64,000 nucleotides of DNA from Pseudoscardovia suis (GCF_002797875.1 NZ_PGFC01000003.1:124001-188000), one strand, 5' to 3'; positions 1-9,159 are shown, counted from the first letter of the stretch. The notes: generated by a model not told the origin, from the sequence alone. Program-made: numbers and translations.

Positions 1-1296
1 ATCTACCTCGCGGGCGGCGATGACGGCAAGACCCCGTACATGCCTGGCGTCACGCCGTTCACCGATGCTGAGAAGGCATATCTGCGCGCCATCGTCGATG
101 ATTTCGGCGCCGATGGCATCGCAGAGCTCAAGTCGATCGAAGCCACGACGCACCACGATGTGAAGGCCGTGGAATACTACATCGACCGTCGTCTCGACAA
201 GGCCGCTGACGTGCTGGGCGAAGGCACGGAACTGGCACGTCTGAAGCCCCTCGTGCATTTCGCCTGCACGTCGGAAGACATCAACAACCTCTCATATGCG
301 CTGTGCGTCAAGGGTGCGGTCGCCAACGTGTGGCGCCCCGCGCTCGAGCGGGTCGTCGACAAGCTGGCCGCCGCGGCAGACAAGTACCGTGACATGCCGA
401 TGCTTGCTCTCACGCACGGCCAGCCTGCCACGCCCACGACGCTGGGCAAGGAGCTCGCGGTGTACGTCTACCGCCTGCGCCGCCAGCTCAAGCATGTGGA
501 CGCACAGGAGTACTTGGGCAAGATCAACGGCGCGACCGGCGATTTCGCTGCCCATGTGGCGGCGCTGCCCGACGTGGACTGGGTGCATGTCTCGCGCACG
601 TTCGTGACCGAGCGCCTCGGCCTCGACTGGAATCCGCTGACCACGCAGATTGAATCGCATGACTGGCAGGCTGAGCTGTACAGCACCGCAAGCCATGTCA
701 ACCACATCCTCCATAACCTCGCGCAGGATATCTGGATGTACATCTCCCGCGGTGTCTTCGCGCAGATCCCCGTCAAGGGAGCCACCGGTTCGTCCACGAT
801 GCCGCACAAGGTCAACCCGATCCGTTTCGAAAACGCCGAGGCGAACCTCGAGCTCAGCTGCGCGCTGTTCGACACCCTTTCCGCCACGCTCACCGAAACC
901 CGTTGGCAGCGCGACCTGACGGATTCGACCACGCAGCGCAACATCGGATCCGCATTCGGTTACGCACAGCTGGCTTTGTATAACCTTGACGGCGGCCTGG
1001 ACGGGATCCATCCCAACGAGCAGGCCATGCAGGCAGAGCTCGACTCCAACTGGGAGGTGCTGGGCGAAGCCATCCAGACGGCCATGCGCGCTGCCGCCAT
1101 CGAAGGCCGCGACGGCATGGACAACCCGTATGAGCGCGTCAAGGAACTCATGCGCGGCAAGCGCATCGGCAAGAAGGACGTCGAGGACTTCGTCGCCACC
1201 CTCAACTTCGATGAGGAGACCGGCAAGCGTCTGGCGCAACTGACGCCATCGACCTACTGGGGCGTCGCCGACAAGCTGGTAGACTACGACGCATGA
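1..1296 (+). CDS. purB: Adenylosuccinate lyase, 5' end outside window
   Basis: This enzyme cleaves adenylosuccinate to AMP plus fumarate, and SAICAR to AICAR plus fumarate, in purine synthesis in the cytosol. The frame is open from base 1, so the first part of the gene lies left of the window and 431 residues are visible. The fumarase/aspartase-superfamily signature GSSTMPHKVNP lies near visible residues 262-272, and a THGQPATPTTLGKE segment typical of PurB precedes it. The stop codon overlaps the start of the next gene as ATGA, so the two are probably translationally coupled. Only the start is unknown; the family call is firm. Confidence 0.95.
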   Translation: MYLAGGDDGKTPYMPGVTPFTDAEKAYLRAIVDDFGADGIAELKSIEATTHHDVKAVEYYIDRRLDKAADVLGEGTELARLKPLVHFACTSEDINNLSYALCVKGAVANVWRPALERVVDKLAAAADKYRDMPMLALTHGQPATPTTLGKELAVYVYRLRRQLKHVDAQEYLGKINGATGDFAAHVAALPDVDWVHVSRTFVTERLGLDWNPLTTQIESHDWQAELYSTASHVNHILHNLAQDIWMYISRGVFAQIPVKGATGSSTMPHKVNPIRFENAEANLELSCALFDTLSATLTETRWQRDLTDSTTQRNIGSAFGYAQLALYNLDGGLDGIHPNEQAMQAELDSNWEVLGEAIQTAMRAAAIEGRDGMDNPYERVKELMRGKRIGKKDVEDFVATLNFDEETGKRLAQLTPSTYWGVADKLVDYDA

Positions 1297-3866
1297 GAAG
1301 TGATACTGGCGACACGGATCGGCGCGAAGCGACAGGCACACGCGCCGATTCCGGCTCCATCACCAGCGCCAGTGCAATCAATGACGCCGCTGCCGGCATG
1401 AATCCCAGCGGCAATTCCCCTGAGGACGACGCTGCGTCCACCGAAGACTTAGGCACCGAAGGCTTAGGCACGGTGGACGCACCCCTCATTTACGACCATG
1501 CGCCTCACCGCATCCGAGACAAGGCGGATCTGCTTCGTCTCGTCGGCGCCGCAATCCTTGGCGTGCTGGTGACACTCATCACCGTTTATCTGACAGGCCT
1601 CACCACAGGCATGCAATCCGACATGGAACGGTATGCGCAGAGCATCTCGTGGCTCATCACCATGCCGTTCTCGTTCCTGTCGCAGCTGTGCACGGTCATC
1701 ATCATCGGCTGGGGCGTCATACAGACCCTTGCCGGGCGTGAATGGACGCAATGCCTCAGCGCCGCCGTCGCATTGATCCTAGGCTATCTGCTTGCCAACG
1801 CGGCGAGCTGGGCAATCACCGCCAGCGGAAACACACAGCTCATATCCGCGGTCATCTCACCCAGCAATGTCTCGGGAACGCTCCTGCCTGACCTATATGC
1901 AGGCATCGCCGCATTCCTCACCGCCAACGGCCCCCGTCGCCTAAGAAGCTCCGTGCACTGGGGCTGGGTCATCATCGCGGCGCTCGCCACGATCCTCGTG
2001 ATATTGGATTTCGAATCCATCGCCGGCACCGCGGTCTCACTGTGCATGGGACGCATGCTGGGTCTCGCGGTGCGTTACATCGTGGGCTCCCCCAGCTTCG
2101 GAGCCTGGGGCAAGCACATCACCGACGCCATGGGGGCGATCGGCTTGAAACCGGTGCGCCTTGTGCGCAGGCGCTCCACAGGGTCGCGCAACATGGCCGA
2201 CGGACTGGTTCCGGATTCGCGCATCTATGACATGCATTGCAGCGACGGCAAGGATTACGTCGTGTCCGTCTGCGATGAGCAACGGCATACCTCCGGTTAT
2301 CTGCGCCAGCTCTGGCAGATGATCACCCTCACCGGCATCTCGCACCGCACCGACCGCTCCGCCCGCGGCGCCGTGCGCCACCATCGCACGATGCTCATGT
2401 CGCTACGCCACATGGGACTGGAGCAACTCGACCCATACGAAGTCACCTACAGCCGCGAATCCGCGATTCTCGTGCTCACCACCACCGAAGAGCTCACCGC
2501 CTGCGACTGGGAATCCGTCACCGACAGCGATGTCGCCGATGCAATGACATATCTGCGCCGCGCGAACGACCGCGGCTACACCAACCGGCTCATTCACCCC
2601 GGCAGCTTCGCCCGTACCCGCGCCGGCAACCTCATCGTGACCGGCTGGGACATCGGCGATGACGGCAGCAATGCCGCGAACATCGCCATCGACCGCGTGC
2701 AGATGCTCGCCGCGCTCATGTGCACAATCGGCATCGACCGCACCATCACCTGCGGCATCCGCGCATGGGGACGCTCTGCGATGGCCGCGTTGCAACCGTA
2801 TGTGCAAAGCGCAGTGATCCCCATGGAGACGATGCGACATCCCCAGTGGGACCGCCGCCACAGCATCAAGACGCTCCGCACGCGCCTGAGCAGCCTTGTG
2901 GACGAGGATGAATCCGAGCAGACTGCTCCCGTCACCGTCACGCGATTCTCACTGCGTTCGATCCTGAGCATGACGCTGCTCATCATCGCCGTCGTGGCAG
3001 TGTTCACCCAACTGAACATGGAAGACATGATCAGCGCGGTCAAGAGCGCGAACCCAGGCATGGCGATCGTGTGCTTCCTCGTGGGCTGCCTGGCATGGGT
3101 GGGCATGTCCATCACACTGACAGCGTTCATGGACCGCAGCAAGCGCAACTTCTTCGCAGCGTTCATGGCCCAGGTCACCACAGGCTTCACCGCGGTGTCC
3201 ATGCCCGCCGGCGTCGGCCCCGCTTTCGTCAACCTTCAGTTCCTGCGAAAATCCGGATACCGCAATTCCGCTGCCACCGCCATCATGAGCGCCGTCGTGG
3301 CGGTGCAGGTCGTCATGACGGTGCTGCTCATCGTGTTCGTCGGCCTGTTCACTGGCCGCAATACGCTCAGCAGCGTGATACCGACCGGCACCGTCGCCAT
3401 CGTCATCGGCATCGCCGTGCTCGTCGTCTCACTGTGCATGCTGATTCCTCCGCTGCGTTCGCTGCTGAGCAGAAAGCTCATGCCGTTGCTGCGCCAATAC
3501 ACGCATCAACTCATCGCCCTGCTCTCCCAGCCCCTCAACCTTGCGATTGCGGCATTCGGCGCGGTGTTGCAATCCGTGGCGCTCGGCGTGAGCTTCTGGG
3601 CGGCGCTGCTCGCCTTCGGCTATCGCACGAACGTGATTGAAACGACGTTCCTCTATCTTCTGTCGAACACCATTGGTTCGGCGGTGCCCACCCCAGGTGG
3701 CTTGGGCGGCGTGGAGGCGATGCTGTTCGCCGCGTTCACCAGCACCGGCGTGCCCGGCGCCATCGCCATGAGCGCCACCATGCTGTATCGCGTGCTCACC
3801 TACTGGATTCGCATCCCTCTGGGTGCGCTGAGCATGAAGTGGCTCGAAAAGCACAACCTCATCTGA
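1293..3866 (+). CDS. YbhN/LPG-synthase-type flippase-like membrane protein with central kinase-like segment
   Basis: An 857-residue membrane protein. The first 65 residues are polar and probably disordered. About five hydrophobic helices follow (roughly residues 75-250), then a soluble stretch (about 290-540), then a second hydrophobic block (about 555-850). That last block carries PTPGGLGGVEA near residue 795, the hallmark of the lysylphosphatidylglycerol synthase transmembrane/UPF0104 family. The soluble part contains an HPGSF...GNLIVTGWDIGDD stretch that resembles the catalytic region of aminoglycoside- or ABC1-type kinases but without a clean Asp-Phe-Gly, so I infer a pseudokinase. No C-terminal GNAT aminoacyl-transferase domain is present, so lipid translocation is a better guess than lysyl transfer. 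It overlaps purB by four bases. Confidence 0.7.
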   Translation: MRSDTGDTDRREATGTRADSGSITSASAINDAAAGMNPSGNSPEDDAASTEDLGTEGLGTVDAPLIYDHAPHRIRDKADLLRLVGAAILGVLVTLITVYLTGLTTGMQSDMERYAQSISWLITMPFSFLSQLCTVIIIGWGVIQTLAGREWTQCLSAAVALILGYLLANAASWAITASGNTQLISAVISPSNVSGTLLPDLYAGIAAFLTANGPRRLRSSVHWGWVIIAALATILVILDFESIAGTAVSLCMGRMLGLAVRYIVGSPSFGAWGKHITDAMGAIGLKPVRLVRRRSTGSRNMADGLVPDSRIYDMHCSDGKDYVVSVCDEQRHTSGYLRQLWQMITLTGISHRTDRSARGAVRHHRTMLMSLRHMGLEQLDPYEVTYSRESAILVLTTTEELTACDWESVTDSDVADAMTYLRRANDRGYTNRLIHPGSFARTRAGNLIVTGWDIGDDGSNAANIAIDRVQMLAALMCTIGIDRTITCGIRAWGRSAMAALQPYVQSAVIPMETMRHPQWDRRHSIKTLRTRLSSLVDEDESEQTAPVTVTRFSLRSILSMTLLIIAVVAVFTQLNMEDMISAVKSANPGMAIVCFLVGCLAWVGMSITLTAFMDRSKRNFFAAFMAQVTTGFTAVSMPAGVGPAFVNLQFLRKSGYRNSAATAIMSAVVAVQVVMTVLLIVFVGLFTGRNTLSSVIPTGTVAIVIGIAVLVVSLCMLIPPLRSLLSRKLMPLLRQYTHQLIALLSQPLNLAIAAFGAVLQSVALGVSFWAALLAFGYRTNVIETTFLYLLSNTIGSAVPTPGGLGGVEAMLFAAFTSTGVPGAIAMSATMLYRVLTYWIRIPLGALSMKWLEKHNLI

Positions 3867-4280
3867 CCCTTATGCGAAATCTGCGGATTCATCCGTGATT
3901 CATCGGTTCGCCGATCCGTATGCTCGTCAATCCGTCCGCTCACCGATCCGCCCTCCGTTCCTTCGCCCACATACCTGCTCCTCCCCTGTTCTTTCCCTGT
4001 TCACCCCTTCTCTTCCCCATTCCTTCCCAGTCTCTTCCCTGTTCCGCGCCCGTTTATCGATCCATTTTTCGCACAACAAACGCACTGTGAGAAACCAGAA
4101 GGACACACGCTGCCGACGATTCTCACAGATTTGCCCAAAAATCACTGAAATATCAAAGAAAATGCCGTTTCTGGGGCAATTTTGAAGTAATATCTCTAGT
4201 GTGATTCAGGGTTTTCCAGTCTGGGAGACCCTTGGAAACTGGGCATCCACCCGGAAGCCCCAAAAGAGAAGGGTGTGCAC
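3867..4280. other. Intergenic, upstream of hup
   Basis: The stretch has no convincing gene. The first part is C- and T-rich; the last 150 bases are AT-richer and presumably hold the hup promoter. A TAATAT at 4188-4193 could be a -10 box, but no matching -35 box is clear. A purine-rich ribosome-binding stretch (AGAGAAGGG) precedes the hup start. Confidence 0.4.
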
Positions 4281-4568
4281 ATGGCATACAACAAGTCCGA
4301 ACTCGTGTCGAAGATCGCACAGAAGGCTAACCTGACCAAGGCCCAGGCTGAGGATGCAGTCAACGCTTTCGAAGATGTGCTCGTCGAGTCCCTCAAGAGC
4401 GGCGAAGGCCTGCGCCTTACCGGCATCCTCACCGCTTCCCGCGTTGAGCGCGCTGCTCGCAAGGGCCGCAACCCCCGCACCCGCGAGGTCATCGACATCC
4501 CCGCAGGCTACGGCGTGAAGCTGACCCCGGGCTCCCTGCTGAAGAAGGCTGTTTCCGAGCAGGAGTAG
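4281..4568 (+). CDS. hup: HU-family nucleoid DNA-binding protein
   Basis: A 95-residue basic, dimeric, DNA-bending nucleoid protein. It starts MAYNKSELVSKIAQKA and contains the arm region G-x-L-x-A-S-R-V-E-R-A-A-R-K-G-R-N-P-x-T, which matches the HU signature. An in-frame GTG at 4275 would add two residues, but the ATG at 4281 with AGAAGGG upstream gives the normal HU N-terminus. It has no lysine-rich C-terminal tail of the kind seen in mycobacterial HupB, so it is a plain short HU. It is monocistronic, with a strong terminator 40 bases after the stop. Confidence 0.95.
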   Translation: MAYNKSELVSKIAQKANLTKAQAEDAVNAFEDVLVESLKSGEGLRLTGILTASRVERAARKGRNPRTREVIDIPAGYGVKLTPGSLLKKAVSEQE

Positions 4569-4607
4569 TTCTGACCTCTCGTACAGACTGGTCTGTCGTC
4601 ACGCGCA

Positions 4608-4651
4608 AGAGGCGCACTGTCATGCATAGTGGCTTGGCAGTGCGCCTCTTA
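4608..4651 (+). terminator. hup terminator
   Basis: A perfect 13-base inverted repeat, AAGAGGCGCACTG and CAGTGCGCCTCTT, with an 18-base loop sits just after hup. The T-tract is short, but stem length and placement make it a convincing terminator. Confidence 0.8.
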
Positions 4652-4737
4652 TTGGATGGTCGTCACGCTCGACGAACAAATGGCCGGAAGCATTGCCGAG
4701 CGAATTAACACACGTATGGTATCCTGACCTTATCAAC

Positions 4738-4843
4738 GGCGGGACCAAAGAACCCGCCATAGCAAAGCCTGAGACATCAGGCACTGGCCGTCAGACAGCA
4801 TCTGGCCGCCACACACTGGTCACCAATAACAAAGGAGGAGCAT
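4738..4843 (+). promoter_or_regulatory. Candidate structured 5' leader ahead of a cysteine-pair small ORF
   Basis: Two clean consecutive hairpins are visible: GGCGGG/CCCGCC (4738-4758) and GCCTGA/TCAGGC with a GACA loop (4767-4782). A GGCC/GGCC pairing follows (4786-4807), then AAAGGAGGAG just before an ATG at 4845. I could not assign it to a riboswitch family: the conserved SAM-I/SAM-IV core bases are not there. It is best treated as a candidate regulatory leader. Confidence 0.35.
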
Positions 4844-4844
4844 C

Positions 4845-4970
4845 ATGGCTTTCACCACTTCCATGCATCACACCGCCCTCTCCTTTGTCTGCTGTGACGC
4901 ACATATGGCTGCACCGTCTTGTTGCAATGTCGCATCAATGCGTTGTTGTCGCAGCCTCATTCAGCGTTAA
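4845..4970 (+). CDS. Candidate 41-residue cysteine-rich small ORF or leader peptide
   Basis: It begins with ATG six bases after AAAGGAGG, a near-perfect ribosome-binding site, and ends with TAA. The 41-residue product has six cysteines arranged as three adjacent pairs (residues 16-17, 26-27 and 34-35), plus four further Met codons after the start. Paired cysteine codons behind a structured leader recall cysteine-responsive attenuation peptides of actinobacteria, which carry runs of Cys codons; this is an analogy, not a match. The next gene on the strand is a SAM-dependent methyltransferase about 380 bases on. It could also be a small metal-binding peptide, or not a gene. The remaining 371-base gap before 5353 holds only short repeats and a weak stem near 5009-5062. 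Confidence 0.4.
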   Translation: MAFTTSMHHTALSFVCCDAHMAAPSCCNVASMRCCRSLIQR

Positions 4971-5143
4971 TCCCGCACTCGATTAATCGCGTAATCGCGC
5001 GGCAGCTTCGACGCGATCGGTCCCCGCATATTTGAATGCATCGCAAACGCGGGCATCCGCGTCAACATACGCCCCGTTTTGCGGCTGTAGGTCATTCGCA
5101 CCTCCGCCCATCGCCACCGCTGCCCCATCCCTGCCACAACCAG

Positions 5144-5231
5144 TGGATTCCCCAGCACAATGGATTCCCCAGCACATATGCAATCCATCTGTTGAATCCA
5201 CCGCATGAATCCACCGCATGAATCCGCCGCA
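5144..5231. repeat. Two short tandem repeats upstream of the methyltransferase
   Basis: A 17-base unit TGGATTCCCCAGCACAA occurs twice (5144-5177, last base differing). It is followed by three copies of a 13-base unit, TGAATCCACCGCA (5193-5231, one change in the third). No function is evident. Confidence 0.7.
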
Positions 5232-5352
5232 TCACCGGCAACCTTGCAACCCGCACAAAGCAATGCATCCGGCACAATCAGCGTACTGATTGGAAAGCCG
5301 CGGCAGCCGCTTTCGCCACCCGTAGCCCAAACTTAAGAAAGAGAGACACACC

Positions 5353-6276
5353 ATGCTCACCCAGCAACTTCACGTTCAGAGCCCCAAGCCCCAGCACAAC
5401 ATCTCCATGCAGCGCACCGCCACTTCGCTGGGCGCGGATTTGCCCAATGCACACGCCATTCTGCGCATGCGGGCCATGCCTTCTCACACGGTCAACTTGC
5501 GCGGCGTGTCACAGACCATGCTGCAAACCTTGGCAATCCGCGCATTCCGCATGTCCGACGCCTTGGCAATGAGCCTTCTTCGTCGATTGAACTTCGACTT
5601 CTCCACAGCCGCGCGGGATGAAGCGCTGTCACAGGCAGTGGTCGCGCGCACACTTGCGCTGGACTCCCTGACCGCCTCATACATCGCCGCCTATCCGCAC
5701 GGCGTGGTGGTGAACCTTGCGGCGGGGCTCGACACTCGTTTCCACCGTCTGCACACCGCCGACGTGACGTGGTTCAACGTAGATCTGCCGGATGTGGCGG
5801 ATGCCCGCGCGCGGCTGCTGGGACACAGCAAGAACCTGTTCAACATCGCCGCGGACGCCACGACAACCGCATGGGCAGAAAAAATCAACAACCAGCTGGC
5901 GCAGCTGCGTACCACTACACGTACCGCTACACGCGCCACTGCACACACCGCCGAAGCGCAGCCAGATGACATGCCGATGCACCAGCCCGTTCTCGTGCTC
6001 ATGGAGGGGCTGTCCATGTATCTCAACGACCAGCAGATGCGCAGCATCCTCCACGTCGCGGCGGATGCGTTCCCGCACGCCATGTTCGTGGCGGAGGCAC
6101 TGACACCACGAGCGGCAATGACCGCGATAATGCCTTCCATCAGCGCCACCGGTTCTCGATTCACATGGGGCGCGGACCGTGGCGATTCACTGCACGCGCT
6201 TGAACCGAGATTCCAGTGGTCGGCGGATGTGCCGTTGGAGAACCGCGAGCATTATCTGGCGATCCTCACCCGCTGA
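5353..6276 (+). CDS. Class I SAM-dependent methyltransferase, leucine carboxyl methyltransferase (LCM) family
   Basis: A 307-residue cytosolic methyltransferase. The SAM-binding motif appears as VVNLAAGLDTRFHRL near residues 117-131, which is the G-x-G-LDTR motif of the LCM/PPM1-like family, followed by a FNVDLPDV acidic-loop segment. Bacterial members methylate carboxyl or hydroxyl groups of small molecules and are often named after polyketide O-methyltransferases; the substrate here cannot be told. The start ATG follows GAAAGAGAG. The gene stands alone between hup and the convergent pafA. The C-terminal third is compact and ends just before a 10-bp tandem repeat. Confidence 0.75.
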   Translation: MLTQQLHVQSPKPQHNISMQRTATSLGADLPNAHAILRMRAMPSHTVNLRGVSQTMLQTLAIRAFRMSDALAMSLLRRLNFDFSTAARDEALSQAVVARTLALDSLTASYIAAYPHGVVVNLAAGLDTRFHRLHTADVTWFNVDLPDVADARARLLGHSKNLFNIAADATTTAWAEKINNQLAQLRTTTRTATRATAHTAEAQPDDMPMHQPVLVLMEGLSMYLNDQQMRSILHVAADAFPHAMFVAEALTPRAAMTAIMPSISATGSRFTWGADRGDSLHALEPRFQWSADVPLENREHYLAILTR

Positions 6277-6280
6277 GCGC

Positions 6281-6334
6281 CTGAAAGCGCCCGGAAGCGC
6301 CCGGAAGCGCCCGGAAGCGCCCGGAAGCGCCCGG
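6281..6334. repeat. 10-bp tandem repeat between convergent genes
   Basis: Four exact copies of CCGGAAGCGC (6291-6330) are flanked by a degenerate copy (6281-6290) and a partial one (6331-6334). They fill the 58-base space between the convergent methyltransferase and pafA stops. Period and placement after a stop codon resemble the 10-bp array after serB. Confidence 0.9.
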
Positions 6335-7747
6335 CTAGTCCGCGGCTCCGCTCACGAGTTCCATGACCTTCTTGTAGTCGTCGCTTGGCTGGGAGTCAAA
6401 GGGATCGAGCATCTCCGCTTCGCGCGACTTCGCACCGGGCACGGAAGCGCTCACATGGGTCCAATCGGCACTCCATGTGCACCCCGGCGCATTGTTCGCC
6501 GCCGTCACGAACGCACCGCGCAGCGCAGCTCGCGTGTCACTGGGCGGCGTGGTGCGAGCCCGCTCCACATCACTTTCGGTGAGCATCGTGCGCATTTGCG
6601 CATGGGATACCAGCGAATCGAAGATATGCCCGTTGGCCACATCATGGTAGTCAAGGTCGAATTGCCGGATTCTTGCGACGGAAAGGTTGGGATGCCGCAG
6701 TTGCATGGATTGCACGAAACGGTATTTCGCCGCCCAATCCACCCATGTGGCGAGTTCTGTGATGTCCGAAAAGTGAACGGCGTCCAACGCCTTGCCCCAC
6801 AGTTCCAAGCATTCAGGCGCATCGGCGATGTTGAGGGCTATGTCGTCGCCATGGTCACGCACGAACCGGTCAGCGACGCGCAGATACGTGTTTTGAATTT
6901 CCAACGCGCATTTGCGAGAACCATCCGCCATGTCCAGCACCGCCGTGCCGTGCGGGTCATGGCTTACCGTCTTGATGGCTTTGCCAGGATCAGCCAACGC
7001 CATGCCGGCCAGTCCGGTGTCAAGGCAATGATGCGTGCAGTATTCGAGGATGCACAGCACCAGATGCGTACATGTCAGCTTCATCCACGTGGCAATCTGC
7101 GACCTATTGGAATCCCCCAGGATCACGTGCAGCCTGCGATACATGTCGGAATCCGCATGGGGTTCGTCGCGCGTGTTAATCATCGGTCGTGAACGCGTCG
7201 TGGATGCGGAGATTGCATCGTCAAGGAAGTCGGCGCGCTGTGACAGTTGGAACTGCCCGTCGGCGGACCATGTGCCGGCACCTGTGTACAGCTGTCGGGT
7301 GACGAGGAACGGTATGAGCTGCTCGCCCAGCAATGACAGTGAAATGTCGCGACGCACCAAGTAGTTTTCGTGGCATCCGAAAGAATGGCCGGCGCTGTCC
7401 TGATTGTTTTTATATACGTGGATGCGCGTACGGGGCCCGTATTGCTCCCGGAGCAGGTCCTGCGCCTGCATCGCCAGCGAACGCATCGTGCTCTCCCCCG
7501 CGGCATCCAGCCGCAGGGCGTCGATTGGCCGACGCGCCTCGGCGGTGGCGTACTCGGGGTGGGATCCAACGTCAACATACAGGCGGGAACCGTTGGGCGT
7601 ATAAGTGTTGGTGCTCCGGCTTGCCGCCACAATGGGCCGGAACATGATCATCGCCACCGTGCCCGGGTCAGGGTCACGGTCGGCGTCAGTGACGGAGATG
7701 CCGTATTCCGTCTCGATTCCGAAGATGCGACGGAGAGTCATGTCCAT
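6335..7747 (-). CDS. pafA: Pup--protein ligase PafA
   Basis: This ATP-dependent ligase joins the C-terminal glutamate of Pup to lysines of target proteins. The N-terminal LRRIFGIETEYGISV carries the glutamate-rich metal/ATP motif shared with Dop and glutamine-synthetase-fold enzymes; NGSRLYVDVGSHPEYATAE and ENYLV follow in the expected order. The start at 7747 gives 470 residues, close to known PafA lengths; the frame is open further upstream to 7801, but that extension is not conserved-looking and would begin three bases after pup. Pup's gene lies directly upstream, so ligase and substrate are probably co-transcribed. Confidence 0.92.
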   Translation of the reverse strand: MDMTLRRIFGIETEYGISVTDADRDPDPGTVAMIMFRPIVAASRSTNTYTPNGSRLYVDVGSHPEYATAEARRPIDALRLDAAGESTMRSLAMQAQDLLREQYGPRTRIHVYKNNQDSAGHSFGCHENYLVRRDISLSLLGEQLIPFLVTRQLYTGAGTWSADGQFQLSQRADFLDDAISASTTRSRPMINTRDEPHADSDMYRRLHVILGDSNRSQIATWMKLTCTHLVLCILEYCTHHCLDTGLAGMALADPGKAIKTVSHDPHGTAVLDMADGSRKCALEIQNTYLRVADRFVRDHGDDIALNIADAPECLELWGKALDAVHFSDITELATWVDWAAKYRFVQSMQLRHPNLSVARIRQFDLDYHDVANGHIFDSLVSHAQMRTMLTESDVERARTTPPSDTRAALRGAFVTAANNAPGCTWSADWTHVSASVPGAKSREAEMLDPFDSQPSDDYKKVMELVSGAAD

Positions 7748-7804
7748 CGCATGGCTTTCGGACCGCGACACCCTCGACCTGCTGTCGCGAAGCTGCGGCA
7801 CGGT

Positions 7805-8023
7805 TCACTCGCCGCCCTTCTGCACGAAATGATTCACGTAATCCTCCGCGTTGTTTTCCAGCACGGACTCGATGTCGTCAAGCACGGAGTCGAGTCCTTC
7901 GGCAACATCAGCATATTGGGCGGCCGGATTGACCTGTCCCTGTTCAACCGCCAGGGACTGCTCCTGTTGCGTCTGCGCGCCCTGCACGTTCGTCTGCTGA
8001 ACCGGCTTGTGTTCCTGCGGCAT
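7805..8023 (-). CDS. pup: Prokaryotic ubiquitin-like protein Pup
   Basis: A 72-residue, mostly disordered protein tag. It starts MPQEHKPVQQ behind GGAGG, and its C-terminal half (SVLDDIESVLENNAEDYVNH) matches the helix of Pup that binds Mpa/ARC. It ends Lys-Gly-Gly-Glu. In Mycobacterium Pup ends in Gln and must be deamidated by Dop before ligation; here Glu is encoded directly, so the tag is ready for PafA. An upstream in-frame extension to 8113 is rejected because the ribosome-binding site fits the shorter form. Confidence 0.95.
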   Translation of the reverse strand: MPQEHKPVQQTNVQGAQTQQEQSLAVEQGQVNPAAQYADVAEGLDSVLDDIESVLENNAEDYVNHFVQKGGE

Positions 8024-8202
8024 TGCTACCTCCAAATCATGCATATGCCCATGCTGGCCGGCCGGGGTCAGTGGATTCCGCCGGTTAAATCGCCGGCGGG
8101 TTTGCCCTGTCAAGACCGCGACCTGAACGATTGGTCACCGTGGCTACCTTACCTCATAAAAGCGCGAGATGAAGCGTGAGGCGAAGCGTAGCGCAGAATC
8201 GC

Positions 8203-9159
8203 CTAGTCCGCTGCAGCATCCGAGGCGTGTGCCGCTTTGTTCAGATATTCGCGAATCTCGTCACGCAGCACGCCATTCGTGGCGAGCACATCGTTATCAC
8301 TGTCCCAAGCGATCTGATTGCCGTCCCAGCGTTCGAGGGTGCCCTGTGCCTCCCATACGACCACCGTCGCGGCGGCGACCGCCGGCACATCCCAGGAGTG
8401 CAAGGCCGGCTCGAAGTACGCGTCATACGTGCCATCCGCAACCTTGCACAGATCAAGGGAAGCCGGCCCAATGCGCTTGATGTCGGCGGGCAGCCCCGCC
8501 ATGGATGCGGCGGCATTCAAAGCCAACTTGGATTCCTCGGGGAAGTATGACATGCCGAAGCAAATGACCGAGCCGCGCAGCGTCTTCGCAGCGGAGGGAA
8601 TCACCGCCTCGCGCTTCTCGTCACCTTGGGGCGAATGGCGAATGCGGATGGCGCCTTCACCACGCGCCGCCAGATACATGAGACCCAGGGCGGGTGCGTA
8701 AACGACGCCAAGTACCGGATATACCTGGTGGAATTCGTTCACTTCCAAGATTGCGATGGTGATGGTCCATTCGCTCAGGTTGCGCAGGTAGTTGATCGTG
8801 CCATCGAGCGGGCACAGGCTCCAATACCGGTTACCCGGCGTGAGGTCGGCGCCGCCATCCTCCCAGAAGCCCTTCAGCGGGTCGATCGCGCTCACCTCGG
8901 CGCGCAGCATGCTCATGATGGTGTCGCTCAAATCGGTGGTGAACGCCGCCCCAGGCTCGTCCTGTTTGGCTTGCGTGCCGTGCGGTCGCAGCTGCGAGCG
9001 CATCACCTGGTCGCCCACATGGTTGGCAACCGTGGAGATTTCGAATGTCAGCGAACGCAAGAGGTTCGTGTCGGACGTGTTGAGCGCACGCTCGGCGTCC
9101 ACGGAGTCGCTGCGCTGGCTTGAAGGCAGTGACGGATTGGGGTTGATGATGTTCGCCAT
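8203..9159 (-). CDS. Inositol monophosphatase-family protein, divergent active site
   Basis: A 318-residue member of the Li-sensitive, Mg-dependent phosphatase superfamily (inositol monophosphatase, histidinol phosphatase and relatives). Motif 2 reads CPLDGTINYLRNL near residue 140, where family members normally have DPLDGT, so the first metal-binding Asp is Cys; I checked the codon (TGC). The C-terminal motif HSWDVPAVAAA, with its metal-binding Asp, is intact. Motif 1 (GFWEDGGAD) is also atypical. The start at 9159 follows GGAAAGGAC. It sits between dop and pup on the same strand, a position that suggests but does not prove a link with pupylation. Activity is uncertain. Confidence 0.75.
   Translation of the reverse strand: MANIINPNPSLPSSQRSDSVDAERALNTSDTNLLRSLTFEISTVANHVGDQVMRSQLRPHGTQAKQDEPGAAFTTDLSDTIMSMLRAEVSAIDPLKGFWEDGGADLTPGNRYWSLCPLDGTINYLRNLSEWTITIAILEVNEFHQVYPVLGVVYAPALGLMYLAARGEGAIRIRHSPQGDEKREAVIPSAAKTLRGSVICFGMSYFPEESKLALNAAASMAGLPADIKRIGPASLDLCKVADGTYDAYFEPALHSWDVPAVAAATVVVWEAQGTLERWDGNQIAWDSDNDVLATNGVLRDEIREYLNKAAHASDAAAD

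Noticed and set aside
292-1341. 349-residue minus-strand ORF across purB
   Set aside because: Shadow of purB in the opposite frame; the purB signature motifs settle the strand.
4690-4843. SAM riboswitch upstream of the methyltransferase
   Set aside because: The CTTATCA start looks suggestive, but the conserved SAM-I/SAM-IV core bases and kink-turn are absent.
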